A DNA stretch of 64,000 nucleotides from Spirometra erinaceieuropaei. Taxonomy: Eukaryota > Platyhelminthes > Cestoda > Diphyllobothriidea > Diphyllobothriidae. Under the pieces are notes generated by a model. The model was not told where the DNA came from. It ran no database searches and saw only the letters and a list, made by a program, of their open reading frames with translations. Location of the stretch: positions 2,087,519 through 2,151,518 of the forward strand of contig CACRXP010000009.1 in assembly GCA_902702965.1 (NCBI GenBank). The letters run 5' to 3'. Of this stretch, positions 37,061 through 49,361 are shown piece after piece; within the stretch, counting starts at the first letter, position 1, and the number at the start of each line of letters is the position of its first letter. The translations under genes were made by a program, and so were the position numbers.

Positions 37061-37389
37061 TTGACTAACAAAGGCAGAAACACTGGAACGGCCGTATCTG
37101 GCCCATTACCTGTCATCAACTAGGCTACACAATCTAGACTTACACTGCATCAGAATACCAGTCTTGATGGTGGCTTCTGATTGTCAGATGTGATAAAGAG
37201 TCTCTGCGTAGAACTAACGACAATAAGAACTCAAAGCCTGCATGTTGCAGCGGATTTAACCAACCTCCACGCAAACCACCCAGCAGAACACCCCCATCTG
37301 GTTTTGGGGGCAGAATTCAGAATTTGACCACACGTTATTCGATCACAAAAAGGTTTCATTCCTTCTCTCATCATTTAGCCCTGACTGGG

Positions 37390-38010
37390 AGGAAGAAATA
37401 ACGGCGAGATTTGGTTCCGCAGCCCCACATAATTGATGTCATATGGTTAGCTTGCTAAAATAATTTTCGTTAACATACCTAGCTCAGACACTCGCTGGGT
37501 TAGGCAGAGAAAGAGGGCGCAAGCAGAGTTCGAAGCACGCGCAGGGAAGCAAGTGAAGGTGGAGTGTACACACCCCTCCCCCCCCCGACACAGCCACTCG
37601 CTGGATTAAGGGGATAAGGAGGGCGCAATCCCAACTGGAAGGCCACTGAGGGTACCGCGTGGTAATTCGCAGTTCATAATCACTGTAGTGGAACCGACGG
37701 AGTTCCACAGAGTCGGAACAACTCCGCTAGCAAGTCTTCTTGACCACTCGCTGGATTGAGATAATGAAGAGGGTGCAAGCAGGGCTCGAAGCACGCGGAG
37801 GGAAGCGCGTGTGAACTGATAACTGAAGTAATCAAGGCCGGTGTATAAGCACTCCCCCCCCCCATGCAACACATTCACTCACTGGATTAAAATAATAATA
37901 AGGAAACTGCAAACACGTTACGTTTGTAAAGTCCGCGTACTTGCATCTACTGAAATTTCTTTAGAAAGCTAACCATTTGGTATCACTCAGTTTGGGCTGC
38001 AGGACCAAAC
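37390..38010 (-). repeat. Dispersed repeat R4 with internal sub-repeats (reverse copy)
   Basis: CACTCGCTGG(G/A)TTA recurs at about 37490, 37592, 37744 and 37876 with GGGCGCAAGC and GAAGCACGCG blocks between; GGCGAGATTTGGTTCCGCAG sits at one end. Reverse orientation to 27150-27670. Two poly-C runs mark the unit ends. Confidence 0.75.
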
Positions 38011-39824
38011 CCTTAATTTTTAAATCTTTACTAATGTGACTGTCTGGGAAATCTTAAAAGCCTCCAGTAGACTCACCTACATGGTTTTTCGGAGTTTGCT
38101 TTGCTTTTTGATTTGTCGTATCAGACTCTTAACTCTGTGTTAGATTTTTCGAACAAGCGTTTTGCAAAATAAAATCGGTGGTAGGACTGAAAAAACAATT
38201 CAGAAACTTTAATCAAAAAGCCTCAAAGACGGAAAACTTCGAAACATCCTGATTCTGACAAAAGCAAGCTGAAAATTTAAACGTGCCTTTCGGAAAAAAG
38301 GTAATATTTCCGAAAGCATTATTTGGTGTGTTCAAAGGTACCAGAAATGCAAAAACTAATTTGTTGTCGGAGAAGCAAGGCCCGAATCCATAATTATTTT
38401 CCCATTTTGTCTTCGTTAGGAAAACCTTGTCAACAATTTTTTTCAGACAAACCTTTGCTTCGATAGCTCTCAGGTCTGTGGTGTGTATTTTTAGCTTCGA
38501 CTTTGGGACCATGGTAAAACTTCCGATGAATTTTGAGAGGAATCGAAATTGCACCCTACTGGTGGTTGAAATCACAAATGAGGTTTTTTGTGTGAGGCTG
38601 CCCTAGATAAATGCGATCTTTTGATGCTCTCGGTACGCTCGGATCAGTGAATTTGACCTTCTTGTCGATTTGGGAAGTTGATAAACTACTGAGAGATGAC
38701 GAAGTTTAGGCTTAAAATTTCCGCATTTTCCTTCACAGTTTCATGCATTGTAGTCCAATCAGTTATACCCTGACTGTTTCGACAGAATTACAATCGAAGT
38801 TATGAGAGTTTTCTGCTCGTTTTAAAAGTCAATTATTTGTTCTGCAACCTTTCACCATTTGCTCAGTGAGTGAGTAGAACATGGTGGGATTGTCTCACGA
38901 TAAGTACGAGGTTTGAGTTGCGCGCTTTGCCGGATGAACGATGGCAAACACGGCAGTTTGCAGACAACACCTATCTGGTTAACTCCTATGTGTTGAATCC
39001 GTTTGTTCGGTTTTTAATGAAGACTTATCGTCCTGCTCCTTTCTCAGAATACTCGCGATTCTCCCACCATTCATAGTGCTCATTATTTTCTGGCGTTTGA
39101 ATCACGACTACCATACTTCCATTTCAAGGATTTTTTGAAGGCTTGCCGTTTATTTTGTTTTGAACTCCGGTCCAAACCTGAGCCACGAAACTGTGTGGGA
39201 TTGTAAGCATTCAGCAATTCTGATCATGCTGGGGGTCTTAAGTGCAGCTGCGGTGTGTTCCGCATGCCAACTGCAATTAACCTTCTCCGCTGAGACGCAG
39301 TATTTAAATGGCAAACTGATCGGGTCCCATGAGGACGTTGAGTTGTTGGTCCTGGGCACGTCAGGCTCGGCGGCATGTCGACAGGTCTGTGCCATGCAAA
39401 GACCACTTTCAGTTCTCATATCTCCCAGCGATAGGTTCCCACGCGCGTAATGGCCTCTGATTGGTGGGATTGCAGACTGCCAACATGTTTCTGTCCCCAC
39501 CCAATTGCAAGTACGTGTTATATCTTTCTGACTCCATTTACGGGTACTGCCGCCCCCAGAACTTCGCTGGCGTTGCGTGTGACGCAACGCGCCTACCAGA
39601 AAGGTGACTGCAGGAGAGGCCTGGACCGACGCCATAATGTTCTGTCTGACTTGACCCCGTCATCCTTCACCGACTAAACCGAATGCGAAGAAATCGGCGA
39701 TTGGTGACGTTAGGAGAGCCTTCTGTTACCTGGATGTTTAAGTCTAGACTGAAATATGCGAACTAACCGGCTGCGCTATGCGGTTCGAAACTCGTGAAAC
39801 GCTTGTCAAAAGTGTTGAATATGA

Positions 39825-39965
39825 CGACTGGAATGGCCATGCCCGACTTAGCAGCCGTCATTGGGCAGTCATGGCCAAGCCCAGGTGTGCAATCTCTGGG
39901 ATTCATACCGGAAATATTTGCTCATTGAGTCTTACACTCTACCACTAATCCACACCGGCTCATTG
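39825..39965 (-). mobile_element. SINE-A copy
   Basis: GACTGGAATGGCCATG, AGCAGCCGTCATTGGGCAGT, then TCTGGGATTCATACCGG (B-box side) and CTACCACTAATCCACACCGG (A-box side) are the reverse complement of the SINE-A order. Confidence 0.65.
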
Positions 39966-40157
39966 TCCTATCGTTTGTGCTCGGAAATATTAACTGTGGT
40001 TGAGTGGCACTCACGACCAGGTTAGGGGATATTTTCATCCCCTTGTGACTTTGGATTCAGTTTAGAGCTCTTGCAGGCAGTTGCAAAGCGACTAGGAATA
40101 CATGCAGATAAGAAATTACCGACAAAAATAAGGGATGCCGGAATGGTTCCGGATTAA

Positions 40158-40434
40158 ATGTGGTTATGTAGCCCCACCTGAGGTAAACAACCCCAGCCAC
40201 CTGTAATTCGGGACCGGCGGTAATAGGGGTTTGCAGGAGAGGCCGCTGAACGCACAGGCGACGAGATCGAGCGGTCGTATATAAAAGAAAAGCTATTGAG
40301 GATGCGCGGTTATACTTTGAGTGGTTGAGAAATAGTTGCTATAACCCCTAACTCTAACCCATAACTGTAACCCCCTAACCCTAACCCCAACCCCAGCAGT
40401 ACTGTGTCCATCAGGTGGGGCTACATAGCCGCAT
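40158..40434. mobile_element. MITE-1, intact copy (277 bp) with internal CCCTAA-like run
   Basis: Left end ATGTGGTTATGTAGCCCCAC and reverse-complemented right end ATGCGGCTATGTAGCCCCAC match at 21 of 23 terminal positions. The body shares CGCACAGGCGACGAG and TGCGCGGTTATACTTTGAG with the copy at 27944. A run of CTAACCC/TAACCCC units (40345-40398) precedes the right end. Non-coding. Confidence 0.85.
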
Positions 40435-40436
40435 CT

Positions 40437-40575
40437 TACCTGTTTACTAGCCGTCATCAACCAGTCATATTCAACTCAGTTGTGAAACACCTGGGATTCG
40501 GACTCACGGGCCCACTGTCTTACCAGTTGGGGTCTGAAGCATTAACTGTGATAGAGTAGCGCTCACCGATCAGGT
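40437..40575 (-). mobile_element. SINE-A copy
   Basis: ACTAGCCGTCATCAACCAGTC, CACCTGGGATTCGGACTCA (B-box side) in reverse orientation, directly next to MITE-1. Confidence 0.65.
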
Positions 40576-40579
40576 CCCA

Positions 40580-40735
40580 CGCTCATGGCTCGGTGGTGAC
40601 ACGTTAGACTTAACTACCAAGGATTCCGAGTTCTGATCCCAGGTGCTTCACACTGCTGGGTTGGATATGGCCGGCTGCTGACGACTAATAAACCAGCCTC
40701 CCTTGTCTTTCTCGAAAATACCTTACCTACCTAGA
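40580..40735 (+). mobile_element. SINE-A copy, inverted neighbour of the previous one
   Basis: GCTCATGGCTCGGTGGTGAC (A-box side), GATTCCGAGTTCTGATCCCA (B box), CTGCTGACGACTAATAAACC body. With the preceding reverse copy it forms a head-to-head pair. Confidence 0.65.
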
Positions 40736-42004
40736 CTGTTAGTCGCTAGTCGACAGCCTGTAAGGACTCCAGACTGAACCCCAAGGCCCAACGGTAAGAG
40801 CATACCCCTTAACCTGATCGGTGGGCGCCGCTCTATCGTGTCAAGTATCTTTTTAACCCAGCGAGGTCATTAACTCAGGACTGCGGTACTCTCCGGCAAG
40901 TCAGATGACTTCGAGTCAGTCCATACACCGTGCCATGTTGACAGTACTGTAGCCTGGTAACTGCAGGTCATTTGAGTCTGATTGCAAGGGACACCTGTTG
41001 TTCCAATGATGGGATCAACACTATGATTGTTCACAATAAGATACTTGTTTTGGGAGAACTGGTATATGAAGTAGCTTTAAAACTCAAATGATCGTCTAAA
41101 ACGCAAGTCAGTTGGTGTACCAAGTTTATCTTTATTTTTAAACGCTCTGTTTTGAGAATGTGTGATGTTTTGCGGGAATAATCTTTTTATCCTCTCCGGT
41201 AAACATACCTGACATTGAGAAGACTTTTTGGACATTTATGGGGTTACCTAAATGACCATTTCTGGCTTGCTTGACGCATTCAATTAATGCTGCTCCAATC
41301 CCCGGCTGCACTGCTGAGATTCCGACCCCGCAATCAGATGATCATCAGGCAACGTTCACACCACTGCGCTGACAGGCTCGCTGCATGTCGGCTGAGCTCG
41401 AGGGTGTTTAGTCATGTGGGGTGGAAGGCGGTGGGTGGGTTGACATGCAGCGATCTCTCCTGATTACAGGACGACATGAGCACTTCCGACTTGCATTTGA
41501 ACTGATGACCCACAGTCCACACGAATTGCACATGCACCCAAAGGCGGTGAAAATATGTCGCGGATGAAGCGTCGATTTTTAACGAACCAAGTTTCTGCAG
41601 ACTGGCCATGCCAACCTGAAAGTGTGCATGCTTTTACGCGACCTCTGCCGACTTTGTATTCATGTGCGTGATATTTATGAACTGCGGTCGAAATTACAGG
41701 AAGTTAAGCACACTCCGTGGTATACGCAATGATCCATGTATATGTATATGGTGGGCGTAGTTTACCGTACTCCCGATATGGAGACTAACTAAACGCCCAG
41801 GCCCGTGTTTCGCTGATATTCTCCCGCTGCGTGACAAAGCTAGGAGGGGTTCGACTCCTCAGTAGGTTCCTGGTAGTTGATTGTCTTTGACTCGAATGTT
41901 CATTGAAATTTCCGGTCAGACCCTAAAAAGTCATGTCTCAAAGACTTAATTCCATGTCCTGCACTGACTAATTTCTGAAATTATTCGCTTGATGTATATG
42001 TATG

Positions 42005-42802
42005 TACAGTAAATGTGCTGACTCATGAGATATTAACCAAAATTGTGAAATGCGGTTTCGACTCGAAAAGGTTACTTAAGTAGGGCTGTTATATTAATAA
42101 ACGTGCAAAATAATCAGAAAATAATTCAATTGTCTCACGATGCCGGCTTTTGAGCGAATTTCTTTCCGGCGACCTGCAAAAACTACAATTTTCCAATTCT
42201 CGAATAATTTTGAAGCCAGTCTACCGTTGCACTTGCATCCAGGGTTTCCAAACTGCAAGCTGCATATTTTCCGCGTAGGGCAAATTCTATATTCCTACAG
42301 GCTATTAAGAGGAGATTGTATATATTTCATAAATTTTCGCGGCGGATTTTGAATACTATCGCATACCTTAGAAGCAGCATTAGTGAATGAAGAGAAATTA
42401 TGTTTTATAAACGGACGCTTCGCGATCTTAAAAAATCTCATATTTCGGAAGATTTGGGACCATGTTGTATCCTTCCTTCAAGTATAAAATTTTAAGAAGA
42501 CGCAACTTCCTAAAAAATGAGTGAAAGGATGAATATTTTAGTGTACGTTTTCCAAGAAATAGATTTGAATTTATAAGAACATCGAAAATCAATAAGAAAA
42601 CCTAATACTATTTAAGTTGTCCTTTTTTACAGACTGTAGTTCTTGCAGGCGGCCGGAAATAAGTTTGTTCAAAAGCTGGCATCCTGAAGTAACTGAATTG
42701 TCTTGGGATTGACTTGGCCGGTGATTAATATTACAACCCCACCTAAGCAATCTTTTCGAGTCGAAAACACACCTCAGAATTTCGGTTAGCACACCTACTG
42801 TA
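42005..42802. mobile_element. Palindromic foldback element with TA flanks (798 bp)
   Basis: TA-CAGTAAATGTGCTGACTC at the left, TTCGGTTAGCACACCTACTG-TA at the right. Arms and centre as in the family; about 200 bases shorter than the reference copy. Confidence 0.8.
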
Positions 42803-43198
42803 TTCACTCAGGACATCGGATGAGAACTCAGTCAATCGATTTATCGATCTGGCGCCGACGTACAGAGTCCTGCGCCAGTCTTGCGCCGTCGGTTGATGAT
42901 TGGCTTACACGCCCCATAACTCTCCCTTGTTCGCTTGCTGCCATTATCTCTGACGGGGGGCTCCTGCACGAGTTCGGAAGCTCAGAACAATAAGCAAAGT
43001 GTTCCAGTGCCTGACTATCCTTCTTCTTCACTTATACATACCACTCCCCCGTGATTAAATATTCCTGATCGCAGACAACATAACGTGAGTCTGTAGCTCG
43101 CCGACGAAAATACTGCTCAATCACAAACGAGTTTCGTTCCAAATTTCAGGCGAACGAGTAATTAAGGTGGACCTGTGTATAATGCCAGAAAGGGCAAG

Positions 43199-43390
43199 AT
43201 ATTCCCGCACCCTAACTCCAGCAATAACCCTATTATAAAACTAAACCATCGCCCTAATCTTCACCCTAAAGCTAATCTAAACCTCAAGTCTGCAGTTAAT
43301 TCTAGTCGCTACCTTGACAGTGAACTTGATCCTGACTTACTTTACCGCGAAATCTAGCCTTAAACCGAACCCTCGCATAACACTGACTCC
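43199..43390 (+). repeat. Degenerate CCCTAA-like tract
   Basis: CCCTAACTCC, ATAACCCTATT, GCCCTAATC, CACCCTAAAGC and similar units occur at short spacing and fade out. Weaker than the 15566-16008 tract. Confidence 0.5.
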
Positions 43391-44536
43391 CATCTCACTG
43401 GAAGTTAGCTCAAAGCCACCCGCATTGCAGCCGGTTCCTATTCCAGTGTCCTGTTTAGGGGATCACATAAGTCGGTCCTACCCTGCGGGAGTTGTAGACC
43501 CAATTTTTTCGAAACACAACATAGTCGCCCCGTGCTCCATCCTACGATCTGAATATATCGGTTAGTAGCACTCACGCATGCCAAAAGCCAATTAATTTGC
43601 TGTCAACCGCCTGCATCATCGATCTGTATTTTCGAGCCGATCTCCCTGCAGCTCATCAGTACACCCCGTCAGTTACGCACTCTAGGCGTTTTAGTCGACG
43701 TTAGCCGGTGTCCCTAGCGTTTTTCCTGCAGTTTGCGTCAACTCTCTCGATGCGCAAACCATCAATTATTTCCTCTCCTCCCCCCCTCCCGCTTCCGAAG
43801 GCCAGCTAGCACTAATTTTTGGCAGTAAAACTCCTCCCGGTACATTATCCCAGCGGAAACGTCAGCGCCGTCTGCCCTGGGTGTTGGGGCCTCTGCACGC
43901 AATGCGGAAGTAAGTCTCTTGCCGGTAGCTGCTTAATGGCCATTAGTTGTGCTGAGTGAAGCTGTTCGCTCGCGGGTTGGAGGAGGGGGGGGGAGGAGGG
44001 GGTTTGGGGCTGCGCAAAGCACCTGTCCGCACCTCCGGTGACCCTCACCCCTTGTAGGCTGGTATAACGGGAGGCGTCCATTAGACTGGGAAGAAACCTA
44101 ACCCCCACCGACGAGCTTTCTGTGCTCATCTGTCAATAAAAGCTAAAAAAAAAACAGTAATCGAGTCGTCTGGAAATCTACTGGACTAGACGACCCAAGA
44201 GCCATGGTAACCCTTCGAGGGATTTGAAGGCTCCTTCATCCACCCACACAAGTTCACCCAAACTATCTCGATCGCGTGGACGTCTTGATAACCAGAAAGT
44301 AGATTAAGCTTCCCGTGCAGTTCATCATTACCTCCGAGGATAGAAGTTATTCGCAAGTGGGAAGGTTGTTTACTGGCCTTTCCTGAATCTAAAACGGACT
44401 GGGGGTTTAGATCTGCAGGTCTTACGGCCAGTGACGTGTAGGTTGGGTTACCAGTAATCAAGATATGCCACTGACAAACACATAGTAGACCGCAGTTGTT
44501 TTTTAGCCTATTCGATTATCTATTTTTATCCATCTG

Positions 44537-44800
44537 TGGAAAATCGGCTACCTCGGTAGGATTTGCACCCATGACAGCAAAGGGTAGGCGTGAGTACAGC
44601 CAACGCTCTAGCTATCTGAGCTACGAAGCCTTATCGGGAGCCGTGAGTTTAACCACATTTGGGTCAAGTTGCTCGTCCAACCTACTGCTGCGTGTGGAAT
44701 CCACCCAACTTGATACAGCAAGCTGACTACCCAAGCAGGATTTCCTAAGGCATTAATATATAATCCTCCAGATGACTACTGGGCTGACGAAATTACTAGG
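44537..44800 (-). mobile_element. SINE-B copy (tRNA-derived, degraded)
   Basis: GCCAACGCTCTAGCTATCTG then AGCTACGAAGCC is the reverse complement of the SINE-B A-box head (GTAGCTCA.GTGG.TAGAGC). Downstream GGAATCCACCCAACTTGATA and CAGGATTTCCTAAGGCATTA match the body of the copy at 49371. Confidence 0.7.
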
Positions 44801-44941
44801 TGCTTTGGTAGACTTTAAACCTCTGACCTGGACTGCCTCGTTTTTACTCCCGGCTTCTGTTAACCCTTGAGTTCGACCCTCTGCCACTGTAGCAGTGGCT
44901 CATTCCAAGTCGAAAGGGACCCGGAATATTCAAAACCACCC

Positions 44942-44960
44942 ATATATATATATATATATA
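44942..44960. repeat. (AT)n microsatellite
   Basis: About nine AT units in a row. Confidence 0.9.
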
Positions 44961-45159
44961 CTTATGGCACAAAGCACGAACGTCAAACCCGACGTTTTAC
45001 CATTGCTGCACTGACCCGTTGTCCCCCCGACTAGGATCGGGGGCGTTACTTATCGTGGGATGGTCGTCGACCAATCAAATTGCGCTCAAACATAAAAGAA
45101 TCCGAATTCGAGCCTCAGGTTCGCCAAAAACCTGAGGCTCGGCAGGGCTGGATGACGAT

Positions 45160-45965
45160 GTCTAATATGCCACGAACGTCCGCTGCTCCAAATTTTGGCG
45201 GGCTCTCCCATACGTGAAGAACGTCAGTCGTCTTGTCACTCCACTGGGAGTTGGGGTTTGCACACAGGCCGGAAGCAACCATCAGGCGCCAAGTCATAGG
45301 GCCGAAAGACACTGCCACGCCAGGAAACGTCAGGAGTCGTTTGCCGGATCTGGTGTAGTTGAGGACCAAGCAATTACGTCGGGGAAACTGGGAAATTTCT
45401 CTGGATGCGACTGGCTGAGCATGCGTCAGCAGTGAGGCGGGAAGACGCAAGCTCACAAGTGGTGGCTCATTCGACGGGACCCGGCCATGTTTTTAAGTTT
45501 CACGAGGCCGAGATCCTCTCAATAGCTGACAACCGCGTGAGCTGTGAGCTGCTCGAATCATGGTTCTCAGGCCCGCAATCTATCAACAAGCGCAATGACC
45601 TCTCGTTACCATATTCTGTGCTGAGATCTTCCCTGGGCAGGGGAATCAGTCACGTGAGGAGGGCGCGGTTGAGCAATAATCCCAGTGACAGTGGGCCATT
45701 TTGCGGAGCAATCGTCACGCCAGCATCCAACACGGATGATGCAATCGCGGTCACTGACGGCTCGCACTCGGACTGACAAGCTATCATCTCATCAATTAGA
45801 CCTCCAGCGGTGATCGCGAGAGCTGTTAATTACGGCAGCCACATGTTATAAATACTGCACTCCTTGCGCCACTACTACCTTTATCTGCAGCCGTCGCTGA
45901 TGATGGGTTCAAGTGAGAATCCGAAACGTCGAGCCAAAAAATTTCTTGTTCCAATGATCGCATCA
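45160..45965 (+). pseudogene. Penelope-like retroelement relic e (linker, GIY-YIG domain, C-terminus, 3' end)
   Basis: Across shifting frames the + strand reads LPYVKNVSRLVTPLGVGV, HRPEATIRRQV, then SGVVCRIWCS-stop-GPSNYVGETG, RLAEHASAVRREDASSQVVA, HSTGPGHVFKFHEAEI and SCELLESWFSGPQSINK. This is the RT-to-endonuclease linker followed by a nearly full GIY-YIG domain of a Penelope-like element. 'GIY' is GVVC, the second Cys of the Cys pair is a TGA stop, and a one-base shift precedes the domain. The 3' end has GATGGGTTCAAGTGAGAATCC, GAAACGTCGAG and CTTGTTCCAATGATCGCATC, the family tail. Confidence 0.8.
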
Positions 45966-46924
45966 TCGTCTTCTGGACATCAAATATGCCAAAAAATGCC
46001 CGTTGCAGTCTCTCTTGTATTTGGCAGAACTATTCTTTAAATGTGGGTCCGTTTGAATGAGGCTTGTTAAAACAAACAAAAGACAAAATCTGGGTCCTGT
46101 AGGTAAGAATTATTAGCAGTGCAACCTCAGTCCTCCTCGTCGTCGTCGGGGTTGAGTTACTGTTGAGTTCATTGAAATCATTTGAATTGCAAACGGTAGC
46201 TGCACACAGGTTGGAGGGATGGTCTTGGTCTGCTTTCGTGCCAGTCCCAGACAATGAACGTTATACCATGATGTACCCTAAGGCAGTTCTTCTTAGCCTC
46301 GCCCGTTTGGCCTATATATTTCGAGTGTAACTCAGCGCACATATTCAAACGGCCATCACGTCCCCTTATTCCAAAATCGAACTTTCCGGTCCGTTATTTA
46401 TGGACTACGCACTATGTAGTGCATGTCAGACAAGCTGCACCCCTACGATTTATTTGGGTTAGACTGAGATACAATCCCTACCTCCTGAAATTGCCCCCTG
46501 GACCCGACCGTCTCCCGTAAACTCGGAAATCCCCAACACCACTTCCGCGTCCTTGCTGACTGCAGTTCATAATGCCTGCGATAACGATACCAGCAGGACC
46601 AACCCTTCATTAATGTCTTCCCATAATGTCACGCACAATAATAAAATGTAGGTTTCCCACGAAGCCTTTATTTGCTTATGTAGTGACATTTGTCAGTTAT
46701 CACAATCATATTTCTTATCCTATCAACAGAAGTGAATTCCCACTATGTTGTTACATATGGTTATCGCTTTTCTTCTACGGTACGCTGCCACCAAGCGAAT
46801 AGATGAGATGGACGCATACTTTTAGATAAATCGTTTCCAGTATAAATGGCTAAACGTCGACCTAACTACTGTAGTCCAAGAAAGTTAGTATGGTGAACAT
46901 GCTGTCGAACGTCCACTCAGTGGA

Positions 46925-47000
46925 AGCTATGTTAAGCATGGCGGTTATACTTCGCTCTTGCTTGACGTTTCGGGCTCCGAAGAATCCTTTAGAAACCCCT
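46925..47000 (-). repeat. Penelope-like 3' tail fragment
   Basis: CGCTCTTGCTTGACGTTTCGG followed by GCTCCGAAGAATC resembles the reverse complement of the AATCCGAAACGTCAAGC tail seen in the relics. Short and diverged. Confidence 0.45.
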
Positions 47001-47795
47001 GGCCTTCTATGACCCGTATGCGTTTCCTTGCTTTTATAAGACGATCTAGTGCAGTGTTTTGATTTCATCAACATGCCTATTGCGGTAGTTACAAACAGCC
47101 GTCTTCATCAACAGATACAATTACTTTTACCAGTCAAAGTTTTATGCTCTCGATACCCAAACGCAGAATTTTGCCTTCAGTAAACTTCTTGCTTTCAAAA
47201 TCAAGTGGTTTTTCCATCGGGCAATGCACGAGCTCTACACTGGCAGTCAGTTAATTAGTTCGTATTTTGATTCGCCTAGTTTTGTGACTGAGGCAATCGA
47301 CGAATCTGCCAGGAGGGGAACAAAAACACACAAAAGCCGCCGGTAGCAAAAATGCTAACCGATTTACCTGCAGAACTAGCGTCGGAAAATGTATTCTAAA
47401 AAATAACTCTGTTTGCGCGCAATTGGCACTTGTCGGTCTGGTGAAATTACGGGGTGAAATCAGAGAGCAGGAAAGTTAGACTGCTCATTAATCTGTCGTT
47501 GTCCATTTAGCCGTGTCCAAATTGCATGTTGAGAAGGACTGCCGTTTGAAATAAATTCACAAGTTCCCCTGTTCAGCCGACTCTGTCACTCGCGCTTGAC
47601 GCGAGTATTCTTAAACGCAGCTGATTGAGCCTGGGTCTCAAATATTAGGAACCCCCCCCCCCCTCAAACAGCACGTTCAGGAAAATGCATTACATTTATC
47701 GCATTGGCAATTGGCTGGTGTACGGAGGAGGGGGAGGATAAGGTGAGGCCGAAACTGGGGCCGCGGAAAAATCACCACAACGGATTTACTGCACT

Positions 47796-48791
47796 TACAG
47801 TAAGTGGGATAACTCAAAAAAATCTCAACAGAAATTCCGAAATGCGTTTTCGTTTCGAAAAGATTATTAAGTAGGGTTGTAAAACTAATCAGTCTGCAGC
47901 ATAATTTTATAATAATTCAGTTCCCTCAGGATGCCGGCTTTCGAATGAACTTCCTTCCGACTGCATGTAAAAACTACACTCTGTAAAAAATGACAACTTA
48001 ACTAGCATGCATTTTTCTCATTGATTTTCGATGCCCCTAAATGTCCAATTATATTTTATGAAAAACATGCATAAAAATATTCATTTTTTGCTCATTCTGT
48101 AGAAAATCACGTCCTCTTCTTACGCTATGCTCGAAGGAGGGAAATAATTCGGTTTTAGAAAGTTTCTAATTGTGAGACTTTTAAATACCGTGAAATGGCC
48201 GTTCAGAAATCGTCATGTCTCTGCATTTACCGAATTGGGCTTGTAAAGTAAACAATATGGATCAAACCCATTGTTTAATTTTATGAAGCCTATATGGTCT
48301 CCTCTTAATACGGTAGAGAAATGTATGGTTTACCGTACGCGGAAAATATACGGCTTGTAGTTTGTAAACCCTAAATCCAAGGGTAACGGTATAGCGAGTT
48401 GAAAATTATTCGGGAATCCGAAAAGTTTTTGAAAACCGAATTATACCCTCCCTTCGAGTGTAACATTGGAACAAGACGTAATTTCCTACCGAATGAGCAA
48501 AAGAATGAATAATTTTATGCACGTTTTCCATGAAATATAATTGGAGATTTAGGGCATCGAAAATCAATGAGAATCATTCATGCTAGTTTGGTAGTCGTTT
48601 ATACAGAGTGTAGTTTTTGTATGCAGCCGGAAGGAAGTTCATTCAAAAGCCGGTATTCTGAGGTAACTGAATTATTGTGGAATTATGCTGCGGGGTGATT
48701 AGTTTTACAATCCTACTTAATTAATCTTCTCGAATCGAAAATACATTTCGGAATTTCTGTTGACATTTCATGGGTTAGCCCACCTCCTGTA
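47796..48791. mobile_element. Palindromic foldback element, near-complete copy with TA flanks
   Basis: TA-CAGTAAGTGGGATAACTC at the left, CATGGGTTAGCCCACCTCCTG-TA at the right. Arm blocks CTCAGGATGCCGGCTTTCGA and AAGCCGGTATTCTGAGG are inverted copies. Confidence 0.85.
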
Positions 48792-48879
48792 TGTCTATCA
48801 GCACACCCTACCAGCCTTAGTTTGAAAGATTTCCAACTGCGCGGGTGACTCATTCACTTCCAGCACACATGGTCAGGCT

Positions 48880-49130
48880 TCAGTGGCGCCTTCAGTGACC
48901 CCTCCTTAAAAGTGGTCCAGCGGGCGTGGAGTGGAACCTTGGACGTGTGCGGCACGCGTAGGCGGGTTTTGTCAGCCGAGCGCATCTGCGGTCATCTCAG
49001 CTTTGTCCTGTCATCAGGTCTAGGTGGGTGAGGGAGGAGAGAGAGAGAGCAAGCGCGACAGATGTTGCGCACAAGTCTGCCTCGTTATAAAAAAATTCGC
49101 CGCTGTTAAATCCACCATCCCGCCCCCCTG
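48880..49130 (+). repeat. Dispersed repeat R3 (partial forward copy)
   Basis: CTAGGTGGGTGAGGGAGGAG and TGCGCACAAGTCTGCCTCG match 36930-36960 and 62430-62480; contains a short (GA)n run. Confidence 0.5.
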
Positions 49131-49361
49131 GGGCACTCGGGAACGTCGCTCCGACTGTCGAGATGTCGTGGTTACTTTTTTTCAGTCATCCCGACTGCTA
49201 TGCGGGAAACCACATAGGTCTTGCTGGGTCGTCAGCGCTTCTGGGGGGGGACCCCTTTATCACTCTAGTGCCTCATTGGCAGCTGACAATGGCGAGGTTT
49301 GGTCCTGCAGCCTCACTTAATTAGTACCATATGGATAGCTTCCTAAAAGAATTATAGTTAA

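Noticed and set aside
39150..39677. 161-codon reverse frame and overlapping forward frames
   Set aside because: Open frames on both strands over the same bases, no domain, no splice context; likely a GC-richer non-coding repeat.
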